This document shows, piece after piece, positions 8,439 through 16,921 of a DNA stretch of 64,000 nucleotides (the first letter of the stretch is position 1; every line of letters starts with the position of its first letter). The notes under the pieces are model-generated. The model ran no database searches. It was not told the DNA's origin and saw nothing but the letters and a program-made list of their open reading frames with translations. Origin of the DNA: an uncultured Collinsella sp. (GTDB lineage: Bacteria > Actinomycetota > Coriobacteriia > Coriobacteriales > Coriobacteriaceae); contig UQMW01000003.1 in NCBI GenBank assembly GCA_900542275.1, forward strand, positions 1 to 64,000, read 5' to 3'. Position numbers and translations under genes: made by a program.

Positions 8439-9014
8439 ATGCCTGAACGCTTGGTTTCGACGACATGCTTGGGAAATCTCAACGATCCGTCCTATGAACT
8501 CCTACTTCGCCGGGAGCTGGGCGGTGTCTTTGAAGTTGACGAGCTCCTGCTCGATTGGGACCAGGCTGATGCGCGCACGTTTGTGGGCGTGACGGAGCTG
8601 GGGCGCACGGTCGATGTTCGGCTGGCGTCCGACGGCGGTCGTCTTGCCGACGGCGACGTGCTCGCCATTGACCGTTTGGGCATGGCGCCCGTGGCGGTTG
8701 TCGTGCGCCTGCGCAGCGCCGAGGTTTATTTAGTCGAAGTTGACCGCATGGACCCGATTGCGCTCGCGCATGCGTGCTGGGAGATCGGCAATATGCACGC
8801 GCCGCTTTTCCGAGGCGACTCGGACGAGCATACCGTGCGCATGTATACGCCGGTGCAGCCTGTTTTGGGCCGCATGCTCCGGGGTGTCGAGGGTGTTCGG
8901 CTCTCGGTGGTTACGCGCGAGCTCGATGCCAGTCGGCGCTTTGCGTCGAGCGCGGCGGATGTTGTCGTGAGTATGGCTCCCGACTTTACAATCGTAAAGG
9001 CGGCGCGTGGTTAA
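8439..9014 (+). CDS. UreE-like nickel metallochaperone
   Basis: The 191-residue protein follows the UreE plan. An N-terminal peptide-binding half ends in LADGDVLAID, and the C-terminal half has ALAHACWEIGNMHAPLF (about 108-124), corresponding to the UreE GNRH segment whose histidine binds nickel, followed by MLRGVEGV and RELDASRRF. No histidine-rich tail and no urease structural genes occur in the window. UreE delivers nickel to urease; here a related role for another nickel enzyme is plausible. The family call rests on motif recognition. Confidence 0.7.
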   Translation: MPERLVSTTCLGNLNDPSYELLLRRELGGVFEVDELLLDWDQADARTFVGVTELGRTVDVRLASDGGRLADGDVLAIDRLGMAPVAVVVRLRSAEVYLVEVDRMDPIALAHACWEIGNMHAPLFRGDSDEHTVRMYTPVQPVLGRMLRGVEGVRLSVVTRELDASRRFASSAADVVVSMAPDFTIVKAARG

Positions 9015-9025
9015 CGCGCATATAT

Positions 9026-9066
9026 GCAAGACGGACTTTGAGAGGCAACGATTCAAAGTCCGTCTT
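9026..9066 (+). terminator. Perfect 15-bp hairpin after the UreE-like gene
   Basis: CAAGACGGACTTTGA (9026-9040) is the exact reverse complement of 9052-9066, with an 11-base loop. No T-run follows directly, so it is a weak terminator or a stability element. Confidence 0.6.
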
Positions 9067-9096
9067 GCTGTTGATGAGATGTTTTGGGGGAAACAT

Positions 9097-9895
9097 ATGG
9101 GTCTTGAGGGAATCAAGCTGATCGCCTGCGATTTGGATGGCACGTTGCTGCATCCGGGGGGAGCGCGAGCCGCGTTCCGAGGCGTTTGAGCTCATCGATG
9201 AGCTACATCGTCGCGGCATTGTGTTTATGCCGGCGAGCGGCCGTCAATATGCGAGCCTGCGCTACCTGTTTGCCCCGGTGGCCGATGAGCTCGCCTATGT
9301 ATGCGAAAACGGAGCCCTGGTGATGAGCGAGGGGCATGCCGTTGTCAAGCGTTCCATGGAGCGTAGCCTTGCTATGGATATCGCGAATGCCGTGGTTGCG
9401 TATCCCCATGCCGACGTGACCCTTTCGTGCGAGGGGCACCTCTACACCATGAGCGGCAACGATGCGTTCGTCGACCATTTGCGCTATGAGGTCCACTGCG
9501 ATGTGGCGGTGGTTGACCGTCCCGAGGACATCGACGAGGATGTCATTAAGATTGCCTTCCAGACGCCCGAAATTGATCAGCCGGTGGCCCTGGAGTATTT
9601 CGAGCGTCTCTTTAGCGACCGAGTCGATGTGATGACGTCGGGAACCGAATGGACTGACTTTATCGGCTTTGACTCGGGCAAGGGGTCCGCGCTTGCCGAT
9701 TATGGTCGTGCCCTGGGGATCTCGCCCGATGCGATGATGGCGTTTGGCGACAATGAGAACGATCGCGACATGCTCAACGTCGTGGGCCATCCCTATCTGA
9801 TGGAGAGCTGCAACCCTACCATGCGCGGTGTCAATGACCGTGTCCGCTACGTGCGCACGGTCGAAGAGGAACTGCATCGCCTGCTCGCCGAGTAG
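9097..9895 (+). pseudogene. HAD-superfamily (Cof/type IIB) phosphatase, frameshifted at a G6 run
   Basis: An ATG at 9097 with GGGGGA upstream begins MGLEGIKLIACDLDGTLLHPG, the HAD motif I, but this frame stops at 9189. The rest of the protein (FELIDELHRRGIVFMPASGR through GDNENDRDML, motif IV) continues in the +1 frame from about 9160 to 9895. Reading five G instead of six at 9156-9161 restores one 265-residue Cof-type phosphatase. So the gene carries one extra G in a homopolymer; this could be a real inactivation, a phase-variable tract or a sequencing error. Confidence 0.85.
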
Positions 9896-9972
9896 ATATA
9901 TGTGGCATGCCTAGAAATCGACTTTTTGCTGCAGAGTGCAGAAAGGTGGATTTTAAGGCGTGTCCCAAACAT

Positions 9973-10353
9973 CTACCGGCAGTCGGGACAGAGACCCTCA
10001 AAGATGGTGTAGTGCGACGTGACGTGCCAGCCGATTTGCTCGGACGCCTTGTCGTCGAGTTGGGCATCGAAGGGGAGCGGCACGTCGATGACGCGGCTGC
10101 ACGAGGTGCAGATGATATGTGCGTGCGGCTCGATGGTGCGATCGAAGCGGCTGCCGCCCGGCGTCTTAATAGAGAGAATCTCCCCTGCGTCGGCTAAGAG
10201 ATTGAGGTTGCGGTAGACCGTGCCGCGGCTGATCTTGTCATCCTGTTCGCGTACGGCGTTGTAGATTTCGTCGGCGGTGGGATGGTTATAGCTTTGGCGC
10301 ACAGCGTCAAGAACCAGCTTTCGCTGCTTGGTATTCCTTCTTTGCACCGCCAT
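9973..10353 (-). CDS. Fur-family transcriptional regulator (PerR/Fur-like)
   Basis: The 126-residue protein has the Fur winged-helix part (TADEIYNAVREQDDKISRGTVYRNLNLL) and the C-terminal dimerisation part with PHAHIICTSCSRVID and a final CPDC; the two CxxC pairs form the structural zinc site. Family members repress metal-uptake or peroxide-response genes. Which metal it senses cannot be read from the sequence. The start at 10353 has a GAGGCGAGG site. The leader holds TTAGTATTGTGTGCTAA, a possible autoregulatory palindrome. Sequence 9896-9972 contains no gene. Confidence 0.92.
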   Translation of the reverse strand: MAVQRRNTKQRKLVLDAVRQSYNHPTADEIYNAVREQDDKISRGTVYRNLNLLADAGEILSIKTPGGSRFDRTIEPHAHIICTSCSRVIDVPLPFDAQLDDKASEQIGWHVTSHYTIFEGLCPDCR

Positions 10354-10414
10354 GCGCCTCGCCTCTTTTCTATCAACGGTCGTAGGTAAATGATACCGTA
10401 TTTAGCACACAATA

Positions 10415-10825
10415 CTAATAACGAGGAATGAAACCGTCTTCATTGGCAAGTGGGGCTCGGGTCTGGGCGTCTACGAGGCGAAAACGCGTTCCCATGCGCT
10501 CATAGGAGGCATGAAGCGCCTCGAGATGAGACAGGATGTTTGCCGGAGCTCCCTGTATCTCCATCTCGACTGACCCGTCTTCCATGTTACTCACCCAGCC
10601 GGTGAGTGCGCGTGCCTGTGCGAGGTTGGTGTTGGTAAAGCGAAAACCAACGCCTTGGACTTGCCCCTCCCAGCGTAGGAAATAGCGCAGGGGAGTGTCT
10701 TGAGTGGCCTCGTCGCTTGCGAGCACAGTAAGCCTGCGGCGCAGCTCGAGCTCGACGTTTGATGGTTTTTGAGGCTCTCGACTGCCGCCGGTGACGCTGG
10801 AGAAGAACGTATCGAAGAAGCCCAT
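10415..10825 (-). CDS. acyP: Acylphosphatase with short N-terminal extension
   Basis: The C-terminal 90 residues match acylphosphatase: GQVQGVGFRFTN contains the phosphate-binding loop and catalytic arginine, and GWVSNMEDGSVEMEIQG contains the catalytic asparagine. The enzyme hydrolyses acyl phosphates. About 45 residues precede the domain (MGFFDTFFSSVTGG...), longer than usual, and are not recognised. The ATG at 10825 is two bases after the stop of the oxidoreductase gene, suggesting coupling. Confidence 0.9.
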   Translation of the reverse strand: MGFFDTFFSSVTGGSREPQKPSNVELELRRRLTVLASDEATQDTPLRYFLRWEGQVQGVGFRFTNTNLAQARALTGWVSNMEDGSVEMEIQGAPANILSHLEALHASYERMGTRFRLVDAQTRAPLANEDGFIPRY

Positions 10826-10827
10826 CG

Positions 10828-11934
10828 CTAGGCCTGCTTGCCTGCATCGGCCGGGAAGGTAATGCCGGCCTGCTGGCGCACGGCATCCATGATGCGCAGC
10901 GAGACGAGCGTGACATCGCGGTAGTGGCCAAGCTCGTGACGTCCCGCCGGGGTCTCCCAAATCTCTTCCTTAACGTTATCGATGCCGCCGATGGCGGTGA
11001 TAAAGTCCGCGAGCTCGTACTCCATGGTGTTGCTCGATTTGGGAAGGTCGAGCGCGCGTCCGTTGTCGCCTTGCTCGCGCGGCGCCTCGGTCGCCGATCC
11101 GCGCACGACGTCGCCGCGATAATCGATGCGTACGTTGCGGGGCGTGGACAGATGGTCAATCTGGATGGTGCCGCGCTCACCTTCGATTTGCGAGGGCAGC
11201 AGATCGTTGGTGATCTTGGAATGCGCAAGCTCGACGGAAATGCGGCCTCCGCCATAGCTGGCGAGAATGGAGCCGCAGCCGTCGATGGGGCCGTGCGTGA
11301 GCTGTCGCGTGGTGGGGTCGAGCAGAGTAGTCATGCTCGTAAGACCGGAGGGCATGCCGAAGATCTCGACCATGGGCTCGACGGTGTAGACGCCGATGTC
11401 CATGAGGGAACCCGATGCCATGTGGCAGTCGAAGATATTGGTGGCGCGCCCCGCGAGAACCTCGTTGTAGCGCGAAGAATACTTGCCAAAGCGCAACGAT
11501 GCACGACGAATGGGCGCAATCTCGCCCAGGGCGTCCTCGACGGCGTGGAAAGCAGGGTCATGGAGCGGGCGCATGGCCTCGAGGGCTACGACGCCCGCCG
11601 CCTCGGCTGCGCGAAAGACCTCGAGCGCTTGCGCCTCGGTGGCACAAAAAGGCTTTTCGACGATAACGTGCTTGCCGCCGGCGATACAGGCGAGCGCCTG
11701 CTCGTAGTGGAGCGCATTGGGGCTGCCGATGTAGACGGCGTCGACGTCGGCGGCTGCCGCAAGCTCATCGAGTGAAGTAAAGCTTCGCTCGCCACCGCGC
11801 TCGGCGGTAAAGGCAGCACCGCGATCGGCATCGCGTGAAAGCGTGCCCACAAACGCGGCTTGGTCATTGGCGTTGACGACTTGGATAAAGTCGTCGGTAA
11901 TCATGGATGTGCCGATGGTCGCTATGCGCAGCAT
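10828..11934 (-). CDS. Gfo/Idh/MocA-family oxidoreductase
   Basis: This 368-residue NAD(P)-dependent dehydrogenase has an N-terminal Rossmann fold (MLRIATIGTSMITDDFIQ), the YIGSPNALHYEQ strand and the family-typical EKPF motif with the catalytic lysine. The substrate is usually a sugar or sugar derivative but cannot be inferred here. It is followed by acyP. Confidence 0.9.
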   Translation of the reverse strand: MLRIATIGTSMITDDFIQVVNANDQAAFVGTLSRDADRGAAFTAERGGERSFTSLDELAAAADVDAVYIGSPNALHYEQALACIAGGKHVIVEKPFCATEAQALEVFRAAEAAGVVALEAMRPLHDPAFHAVEDALGEIAPIRRASLRFGKYSSRYNEVLAGRATNIFDCHMASGSLMDIGVYTVEPMVEIFGMPSGLTSMTTLLDPTTRQLTHGPIDGCGSILASYGGGRISVELAHSKITNDLLPSQIEGERGTIQIDHLSTPRNVRIDYRGDVVRGSATEAPREQGDNGRALDLPKSSNTMEYELADFITAIGGIDNVKEEIWETPAGRHELGHYRDVTLVSLRIMDAVRQQAGITFPADAGKQA

Positions 11935-12009
11935 GTATCCCCCTCGTGCCGTTCGGTTTACAGGATGAGTGTAGCGCGAGGAGGCAGGAAATAGCGTGCG
12001 AAAACGCCG

Positions 12010-12495
12010 TTACAGGTCGCTCTCGTTAAAGCCAGTGTCGATATCGAGGTTGCTGCCGTCGGCCGCCGTGGTGGCAAGTTCGTCGCAGCGCTCGTTGAGC
12101 TCATGGCCGGCGTGGCCCTTAACCCAGATGAACTCCACTTTGTGCTTGCTCTTTGCGGTGAGCAGGCGCTCCCACAGATCGCGGTTCTTGACAGGTTGCT
12201 TGTTGGCGGTCTTCCAGCCGCGTTTTTTCCATCCGTCAATCCAGTGCTTGTTGAAGGCGTTGACGACGTACTGCGAATCGGAATGGACCTCGACCTCGCA
12301 GGGGCGGTTGAGCGCCTCGAGCGCCACGATAACCGCCATGAGTTCCATGCGGTTGTTGGTGGTCTTGGCGTAGCCGCGCGAAAGCTCGGAGGTAAAGGTC
12401 TTGCCGGCGGGGTTGGTGTATTTGAGCACGGCGCCGTAGCCGCCGCGTCCCGGATTTGATCGGGCCGAGCCGTCGGTATAGATGATGACCTTCAC
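12010..12495 (-). CDS. rnhA: Ribonuclease HI
   Basis: RNase HI cleaves the RNA strand of RNA-DNA hybrids. The four carboxylate ligands are visible: D in IYTDGS, E in NNRMEL, D in HSDSQYV and D in NERCDELA. A basic protrusion (GWKKRGWKT) and the [12 protein letters not shown] loop also match. The 161-residue length is normal. Confidence 0.96.
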   Translation of the reverse strand: MKVIIYTDGSARSNPGRGGYGAVLKYTNPAGKTFTSELSRGYAKTTNNRMELMAVIVALEALNRPCEVEVHSDSQYVVNAFNKHWIDGWKKRGWKTANKQPVKNRDLWERLLTAKSKHKVEFIWVKGHAGHELNERCDELATTAADGSNLDIDTGFNESDL

Positions 12496-12594
12496 GGGCT
12501 TCCTTTCGTTGAGTGCGTTTCATGTGAGTGACCATTGTAGCGCCATGCCCGCCGGGGGCTAGCAATCTACGATTTCTACCCCGTCTTCCGACAG

Positions 12595-13497
12595 TTAGTT
12601 GGCATGGATGATGCGGTTGAGCTCGTCGAGGTATTGCTGCAAGAGGGGAGAGGGCTTGCGCTCGTCGTGCATGATATAGCCTACGTGCATCGTTGGGGCG
12701 TCTGCTAACGGGATCGATGCCATACCCCATTGCATTTCATTGGAGAGGACACCGGTCGACAGGGTGTAACCGTTCGACGTGATAAGTAAGTTAGTAAGTG
12801 TTCCGCGGTCCGAGATTCGTATGTTGCGGTCGCAAGGGATATAGCTAAAAGGTTCCTCGGCGTAATAGAAGGAGTTTGAGGTCCCCTGTTCAAAGCTGTA
12901 GCGCGTATAGGGCGTGAGGTCGGCAAGGGACAGCTGCGGGCGGCGTGCGAGCGGGTGGCGCTCGCTAACGAAGACGTGGACCGTCGCGTCGAATAGGGGA
13001 TGGAAGCTTGCACGGGCATCGGCGAAGGCCTTCTGCAGAACGCGGGCGTTAAAGTCGTCCAGATACAGAATGCCGATATCGCTGCGAAACGCGCGTACGT
13101 CGTCGATGATCTGCGCTGTGGTGGTCTCGCGCATGATGAACTCGAACTTGCTGTCGCGGCAGCGCTCGACCACGTTGACAAAGGCCTCGACCGAAAAGGC
13201 GTAGTGCTGGGCGGAAATGGCGAGGCGGGCTTGCGGGGTGCCGCCGTCCTCGTAGCGCGCCTCGAGCATGTCGGCCTGCTCTACGACCTGGCGCGCATAG
13301 CCCAAAAGCTCGGTGCCGTCGTTGGTGAGCGTGACGCCGCGGCTGGAGCGCGTAAAGATCTCCAGATGGAGCTCCTGCTCTAGGCTTTTGACGGCATTGG
13401 AGATATTGGACTGTGCCGTATAGAGGCGCTGGGCTGCGGCGTTGATCGATCCGGACTCTGCCACGGCGATCAAAAAGCGAAGCTGCTGGAGGGTCAT
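12595..13497 (-). CDS. LysR-family transcriptional regulator
   Basis: The 300-residue protein starts with the LysR winged helix (LQQLRFLIAVAESGSINAAAQRLYTAQSNISNAVKSLEQ split as usual) followed by an effector-binding domain. It is divergent from metY, the arrangement in which LysR proteins commonly control the neighbouring gene, here probably in response to a sulfur metabolite. The target and ligand are inference. Confidence 0.92.
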   Translation of the reverse strand: MTLQQLRFLIAVAESGSINAAAQRLYTAQSNISNAVKSLEQELHLEIFTRSSRGVTLTNDGTELLGYARQVVEQADMLEARYEDGGTPQARLAISAQHYAFSVEAFVNVVERCRDSKFEFIMRETTTAQIIDDVRAFRSDIGILYLDDFNARVLQKAFADARASFHPLFDATVHVFVSERHPLARRPQLSLADLTPYTRYSFEQGTSNSFYYAEEPFSYIPCDRNIRISDRGTLTNLLITSNGYTLSTGVLSNEMQWGMASIPLADAPTMHVGYIMHDERKPSPLLQQYLDELNRIIHAN

Positions 13498-13558
13498 TGG
13501 CGCCCGTCCTTTCGATAGCTATCTAAAAAACCGATAACAAGTTAGCGCATTTAAGTGA

Positions 13559-13587
13559 TTGACCGAGGGAGACAATGCCCGTACTAT
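13559..13587 (+). promoter_or_regulatory. Promoter for the metY transcript
   Basis: TTGACC (13559-13564) and TACTAT (13582-13587) are 17 bases apart, about 180 bases before metY, leaving a long leader that contains a small open frame. Confidence 0.6.
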
Positions 13588-13655
13588 TCAAAACACACAA
13601 AGGCGGTAGGTAATTAAGCCAACTACGGAACCGGGACGCGAAAGGAGGCCTGCAT

Positions 13656-13709
13656 ATGAATTGCTTACCAAGACGAATGCCGGGCTCCTGTTTGCGCCCG
13701 TCGGCGTGA
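13656..13709 (+). CDS. 17-residue Cys-containing leader peptide upstream of metY
   Basis: A short frame encodes MNCLPRRMPGSCLRPSA behind an excellent ribosome site (AAAGGAGG, six bases before the ATG). It lies between the metY promoter and gene and contains two cysteines and two methionines. Overlapping its 3' end are two mutually exclusive short stems: CGGGC/GCCCG (13681-13685 with 13696-13700) and CTCCTG/CAGGAG (13685-13690 with about 13710-13716). Cys-rich leader peptides are known to control sulfur genes in other actinobacteria, so ribosome stalling on low charged tRNA-Cys is a reasonable hypothesis. Confidence 0.55.
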   Translation: MNCLPRRMPGSCLRPSA

Positions 13710-13770
13710 TCAGGAGACAGCGAATTACTTCTCTCTTTTTATTTACTTTCGTTCGATCAAGGAGATCATC

Positions 13771-15081
13771 ATGAGCCAGTTCATCAACAACCCTGAGCAC
13801 ACCTTTGGTTTCGATACCCTGCAGCTGCACGTTGGCCAGGAGAGCGCCGATCCCGCATCCGACTCCCGTGCCGTGCCCATCTACCAGACCACGAGCTATG
13901 TGTTCCGCAACTCCCAGCACGCCGCCGACCGCTTTGGTCTTGCCGACGCCGGTAACATCTACGGCCGTCTGACCAACTCCACCCAGGGTGTCTTCGAGGA
14001 CCGTATCGCCGCACTCGAGGGCGGCGTGGCAGGTCTTGCCGTCGCCTCCGGCGCTGCTGCCATCACCTATACCCTGCAGGCCCTTGCCCAGGCCGGTGAC
14101 CACGTGGTGGCTCAGAAGACCATCTACGGTGGCTCCTACAACCTGCTGGAGCATACGCTCTCCCAGTTTGGCGTCGAGACCACGTTTGTCGATGCCCATA
14201 ACTTGGAAGAGGTTGAGGGTGCCATCAAGGACAACACCACGGTCATCTATCTCGAGACGCTCGGCAACCCCAACTCTGACATCCCCAACATCGACGCCAT
14301 CTCCGAGATTGCCAAGAAGCACGGTCTGCCGGTTGTTGTCGACAACACCTTCGGCACCCCGTATCTGTTCCGTCCGCTGGAGCATGGTGCCAACATCGTC
14401 GTTCATTCCGCAACCAAGTTCATCGGCGGCCACGGCACCTCGCTGGGCGGTGTGATCGTCGACGGCGGTAACTTCGATTGGAAGGCGAGCGGAAAGTACG
14501 CCCAGATCGCTGAGCCCAATCCCTCCTACCACGGTGTTTCGTTTGCCGAGGCTGCCGGTCCCGCGGCCTTCGCAACCTATGTCCGCGCTATCCTGCTGCG
14601 TGACGAGGGCGCTTGCATCAGCCCGTTCAACGCCTGGGTCCTGCTCCAGGGCACCGAGACTCTGTCGCTGCGCGTCGACCGCCATGTCGAGAACACCAAG
14701 AAGGTCGTTGAGTTCCTGGCTGGTGACAGCCACGTCGCCAAGGTGAACCACCCGAGCCTGCCTGAGCACCCCGATCACGAGCTCTATCAGAAGTACTTCC
14801 CCCGTGGCGGCGCCTCGATCTTTACCTTTGAGATCAAGGGCGGCCAGGAGGCTGCTTGGAAGTTCATCGATCACTTGCAGGTGTTCTCGCTGCTCGCCAA
14901 CGTGGCCGACGTCAAGTCGCTCGTCGTACACCCGGCTACCACCACGCACTCCCAGCTCTCTGCTGAGGAGCTCGCCGAGCAGAACATCACACCCTCCACG
15001 ATCCGTCTTTCTATCGGTACCGAGAACGCCGAGGACATCATTTGGGACCTGAAGCAGGCCTTTGCCGCACTGGACGAGTAG
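13771..15081 (+). CDS. metY: O-acetylhomoserine sulfhydrylase (PLP enzyme)
   Basis: MetY makes homocysteine directly from O-acetylhomoserine and sulfide. The 436-residue protein matches the large MetY/Met17 branch of the Cys/Met-metabolism PLP family: TLQLHVGQESADPASDSRAVPIYQTTSY at the N-terminus, VVDNTFGTPYLFRPLEHGANIVVHSATK with the PLP lysine at 216, and HPATTTHSQLSAEE near the end. The start has AAGGAG upstream. It is divergent from a LysR gene and followed by a strong terminator. Confidence 0.96.
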   Translation: MSQFINNPEHTFGFDTLQLHVGQESADPASDSRAVPIYQTTSYVFRNSQHAADRFGLADAGNIYGRLTNSTQGVFEDRIAALEGGVAGLAVASGAAAITYTLQALAQAGDHVVAQKTIYGGSYNLLEHTLSQFGVETTFVDAHNLEEVEGAIKDNTTVIYLETLGNPNSDIPNIDAISEIAKKHGLPVVVDNTFGTPYLFRPLEHGANIVVHSATKFIGGHGTSLGGVIVDGGNFDWKASGKYAQIAEPNPSYHGVSFAEAAGPAAFATYVRAILLRDEGACISPFNAWVLLQGTETLSLRVDRHVENTKKVVEFLAGDSHVAKVNHPSLPEHPDHELYQKYFPRGGASIFTFEIKGGQEAAWKFIDHLQVFSLLANVADVKSLVVHPATTTHSQLSAEELAEQNITPSTIRLSIGTENAEDIIWDLKQAFAALDE

Positions 15082-15141
15082 GGCGACTTGTGCAAGGACC
15101 TCTTTCGACTCGATAGGTATAACTGCATAAAATGCCTGCTC

Positions 15142-15184
15142 AAGGCGTCTGCGCAAGCAATGGTTGCACAGACGCCTTTTTTGC
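15142..15184 (+). terminator. Rho-independent terminator of metY
   Basis: A 15-bp stem (15142-15156 with 15164-15178) is followed by a T-rich tail. Between it and the next gene (15185-15393) I see only a weak hairpin and no gene. Confidence 0.9.
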
Positions 15185-15393
15185 ATAGAGAGGGTGCAAA
15201 AACAGGGTTTTTGACACGCTTTATGCATTCGAGTTATGGAAAACTCCTGTTGAGAGGATGTGAGTTTTACGCAATTGACGTGCACCTTTTGAGAAAAACC
15301 GCAGGTCGCGATTTGCTCGGGGTACTATGCAGCGCGATCGAATCACACGCAGCTTAAACGCAGCAAAAACGTACTACGGAGGTTTCCAGCTAC

Positions 15394-16170
15394 ATGAGGA
15401 TCGATTCACGAAAACCGAAAGCCGCCGCCCTTTCCGCCGCTCTGACCGTGGCACTTTTGGCGGGCGCCGGCGCAACTGATGCCCACGCGACGACACTATC
15501 CGATACGGTCGGATCTACGTCGTCCGAGGCGACGCTGGTGCAGCCCGTCGACTACCGCGGCGACGGTTATGGCTCTATGCAGGAGTGGAACGCCTCGATG
15601 GGGGCAAAGCGCGATTCCCTGGAGATGCGCGCTCAGATCATTATGAACATGTACGGTGACTATGCCACCGATGACGAGCGCGCTGTACTACAGGGTTGCA
15701 TCGACGGTGCGGGCAGTCTTTTGACGATGGATGAGGTCGACGCCAAGTCGACCGAGCTCGACGAGCTTCGCTCCACGCTTGAGGATGCCAAGCGCGAGGC
15801 GCTCGAGGCTGCCGCAGCCGAAGCCGAGGCCGCTGAGGCCGTTCAGGCTTCGTATTACAACGCCGGCTCCGGCTCGTCTTACACGTCTGCTGCGTATTGC
15901 GCGAACGGCTCGGGTCTGACGCGCTCGAGCGGCGTCAATAACTATAACGGCCGCCGCGAGACTTATTACAGCAGCAACGTGTTGTATCACCACCGCACGG
16001 GCGAATGGACGCAGGATTCCGAGGGCTTTTGGCGCGATTCCGATGGCTACTACGTCGTTGCCGCGGGCGATAAGGCCCAGGGCTCGACTTTTACGGGCTC
16101 TAAGGGCGAGTGCAAGGTCTATGACTCCGGCTGTGCTGCCGGAACCACCGACTACTATACCGGTTGGTAA
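15394..16170 (+). CDS. Secreted protein with coiled coil and Tyr/Gly-rich C-terminal domain
   Basis: A 258-residue protein with a Sec signal peptide (hydrophobic stretch about 10-27, cut near AHA-TT). Residues 70-150 are mostly helical with an Ala/Glu coiled coil (EALEAAAAEAEAAEA). The last 70 residues (ETYYSSNVLYHHRTGEW...KVYDSGCAAGTTDYYTGW) look like a small beta domain with two cysteines, reminiscent of 3D/double-psi barrel domains of wall hydrolases, but I cannot assign a family. GGAGG lies ten bases before the ATG. Likely surface or wall associated. Confidence 0.75.
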   Translation: MRIDSRKPKAAALSAALTVALLAGAGATDAHATTLSDTVGSTSSEATLVQPVDYRGDGYGSMQEWNASMGAKRDSLEMRAQIIMNMYGDYATDDERAVLQGCIDGAGSLLTMDEVDAKSTELDELRSTLEDAKREALEAAAAEAEAAEAVQASYYNAGSGSSYTSAAYCANGSGLTRSSGVNNYNGRRETYYSSNVLYHHRTGEWTQDSEGFWRDSDGYYVVAAGDKAQGSTFTGSKGECKVYDSGCAAGTTDYYTGW

Positions 16171-16200
16171 TCTGCCATAAGCCAATAGGACATGACGGGC

Positions 16201-16247
16201 GGGCGTCTTTACCGAGCCTTTGGGCAACGTAAGGGCGTCCGTTTTTT
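16201..16247 (+). terminator. Rho-independent terminator
   Basis: GGGCGTCTTTAC (16201-16212) pairs with 16229-16240 using three G-U pairs and is followed by GTTTTTT. Confidence 0.7.
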
Positions 16248-16357
16248 GTGCGTGCTTGAGTTAACAGAGCGCTTACCGTGGCCGTACGCCGCGCATATGG
16301 GCGCGGGGCACACTAAGTCACGAGAAACAAAGTCGTTCTCGTGGAGGAAGTGGTCTT

Positions 16358-16558
16358 GTGAACGCTCGAGATATCGCCGTTGCCGCCGTTGCATTGACGC
16401 TTGGCTGCCTTGGTCCTACGGCCGCGCTCGTCGCGGGTATGCAGGGCACGTGCGGAGCTGCTCCTATCGTTGTGGGGGCCCTGATTGCTGTCGCTGCGCT
16501 GGGAAGCGCCGGCGTCGTCCTTTGCCGTGATGATGAGGACGAGATCGTGGGGTCCTAA
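16358..16558 (+). CDS. Small two-helix membrane protein
   Basis: A 66-residue protein starting at GTG with GGAGGAAG upstream. Two hydrophobic segments (about 5-27 and 36-56) are followed by a short acidic tail (RDDEDEIVGS). No family is recognised. It stands alone between a secreted protein gene and a cyclase remnant. Confidence 0.65.
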   Translation: MNARDIAVAAVALTLGCLGPTAALVAGMQGTCGAAPIVVGALIAVAALGSAGVVLCRDDEDEIVGS

Positions 16559-16638
16559 AGTTAGCCTCAACTCTGGTTTTACCGGAGCGTGTTGCGTGCT
16601 CCGGATAGCGGTATTTAGAAGAACAAACGCATGGGAAC

Positions 16639-16758
16639 TCACGGCTTAAAGCCAAACCAGTGTGGGGTGTCGCACGAGAGCGTGTGGGTGAGGTTGACCC
16701 AGCGATAATCGGTGCTTTTGAGCTGGGATGCGAGGTTCCAAAGGTCGAGCGCGGGCAT
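16639..16758 (-). pseudogene. Remnant of a cyclase (kynurenine formamidase-like) gene, N-terminus only
   Basis: A minus-strand frame of 39 codons begins at ATG 16758 with an AAAGGAG site and encodes MPALDLWNLASQLKST...WVNLTHTLSCDTPHW before stopping. The LTHTLSxDTPHW block is the start of the cyclase/kynurenine-formamidase family, which normally runs about 200-250 residues. No continuation is visible in any frame, so this is a 5' fragment left by a deletion. The rest of the gap 16559-16921 holds a 7-bp hairpin (16582-16604) and no other gene. Confidence 0.6.
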
Positions 16759-16921
16759 GGGTGGCTCCTTTCATCGGGCTTTTTGCTGATGTTAAAGCGG
16801 TGTCATGACGGCTCGATTTCTGCTGCGTTACGATACGTTCTCGATTGCGATTCCACGATGTTTCGGCCGCGTGACCGTTGTGTTTCGCCGTGCCGGGGCG
16901 CTGATGGCGAAGGGAGGGGCC

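Noticed and set aside
9907..10197. 96-codon plus-strand frame antisense to the Fur-family gene
   Set aside because: No ribosome site or similarity; the minus-strand gene has clear Fur motifs.
13588..15285. Minus-strand open frame of 565 codons over metY
   Set aside because: Shadow of metY; no start site or domain supports it.
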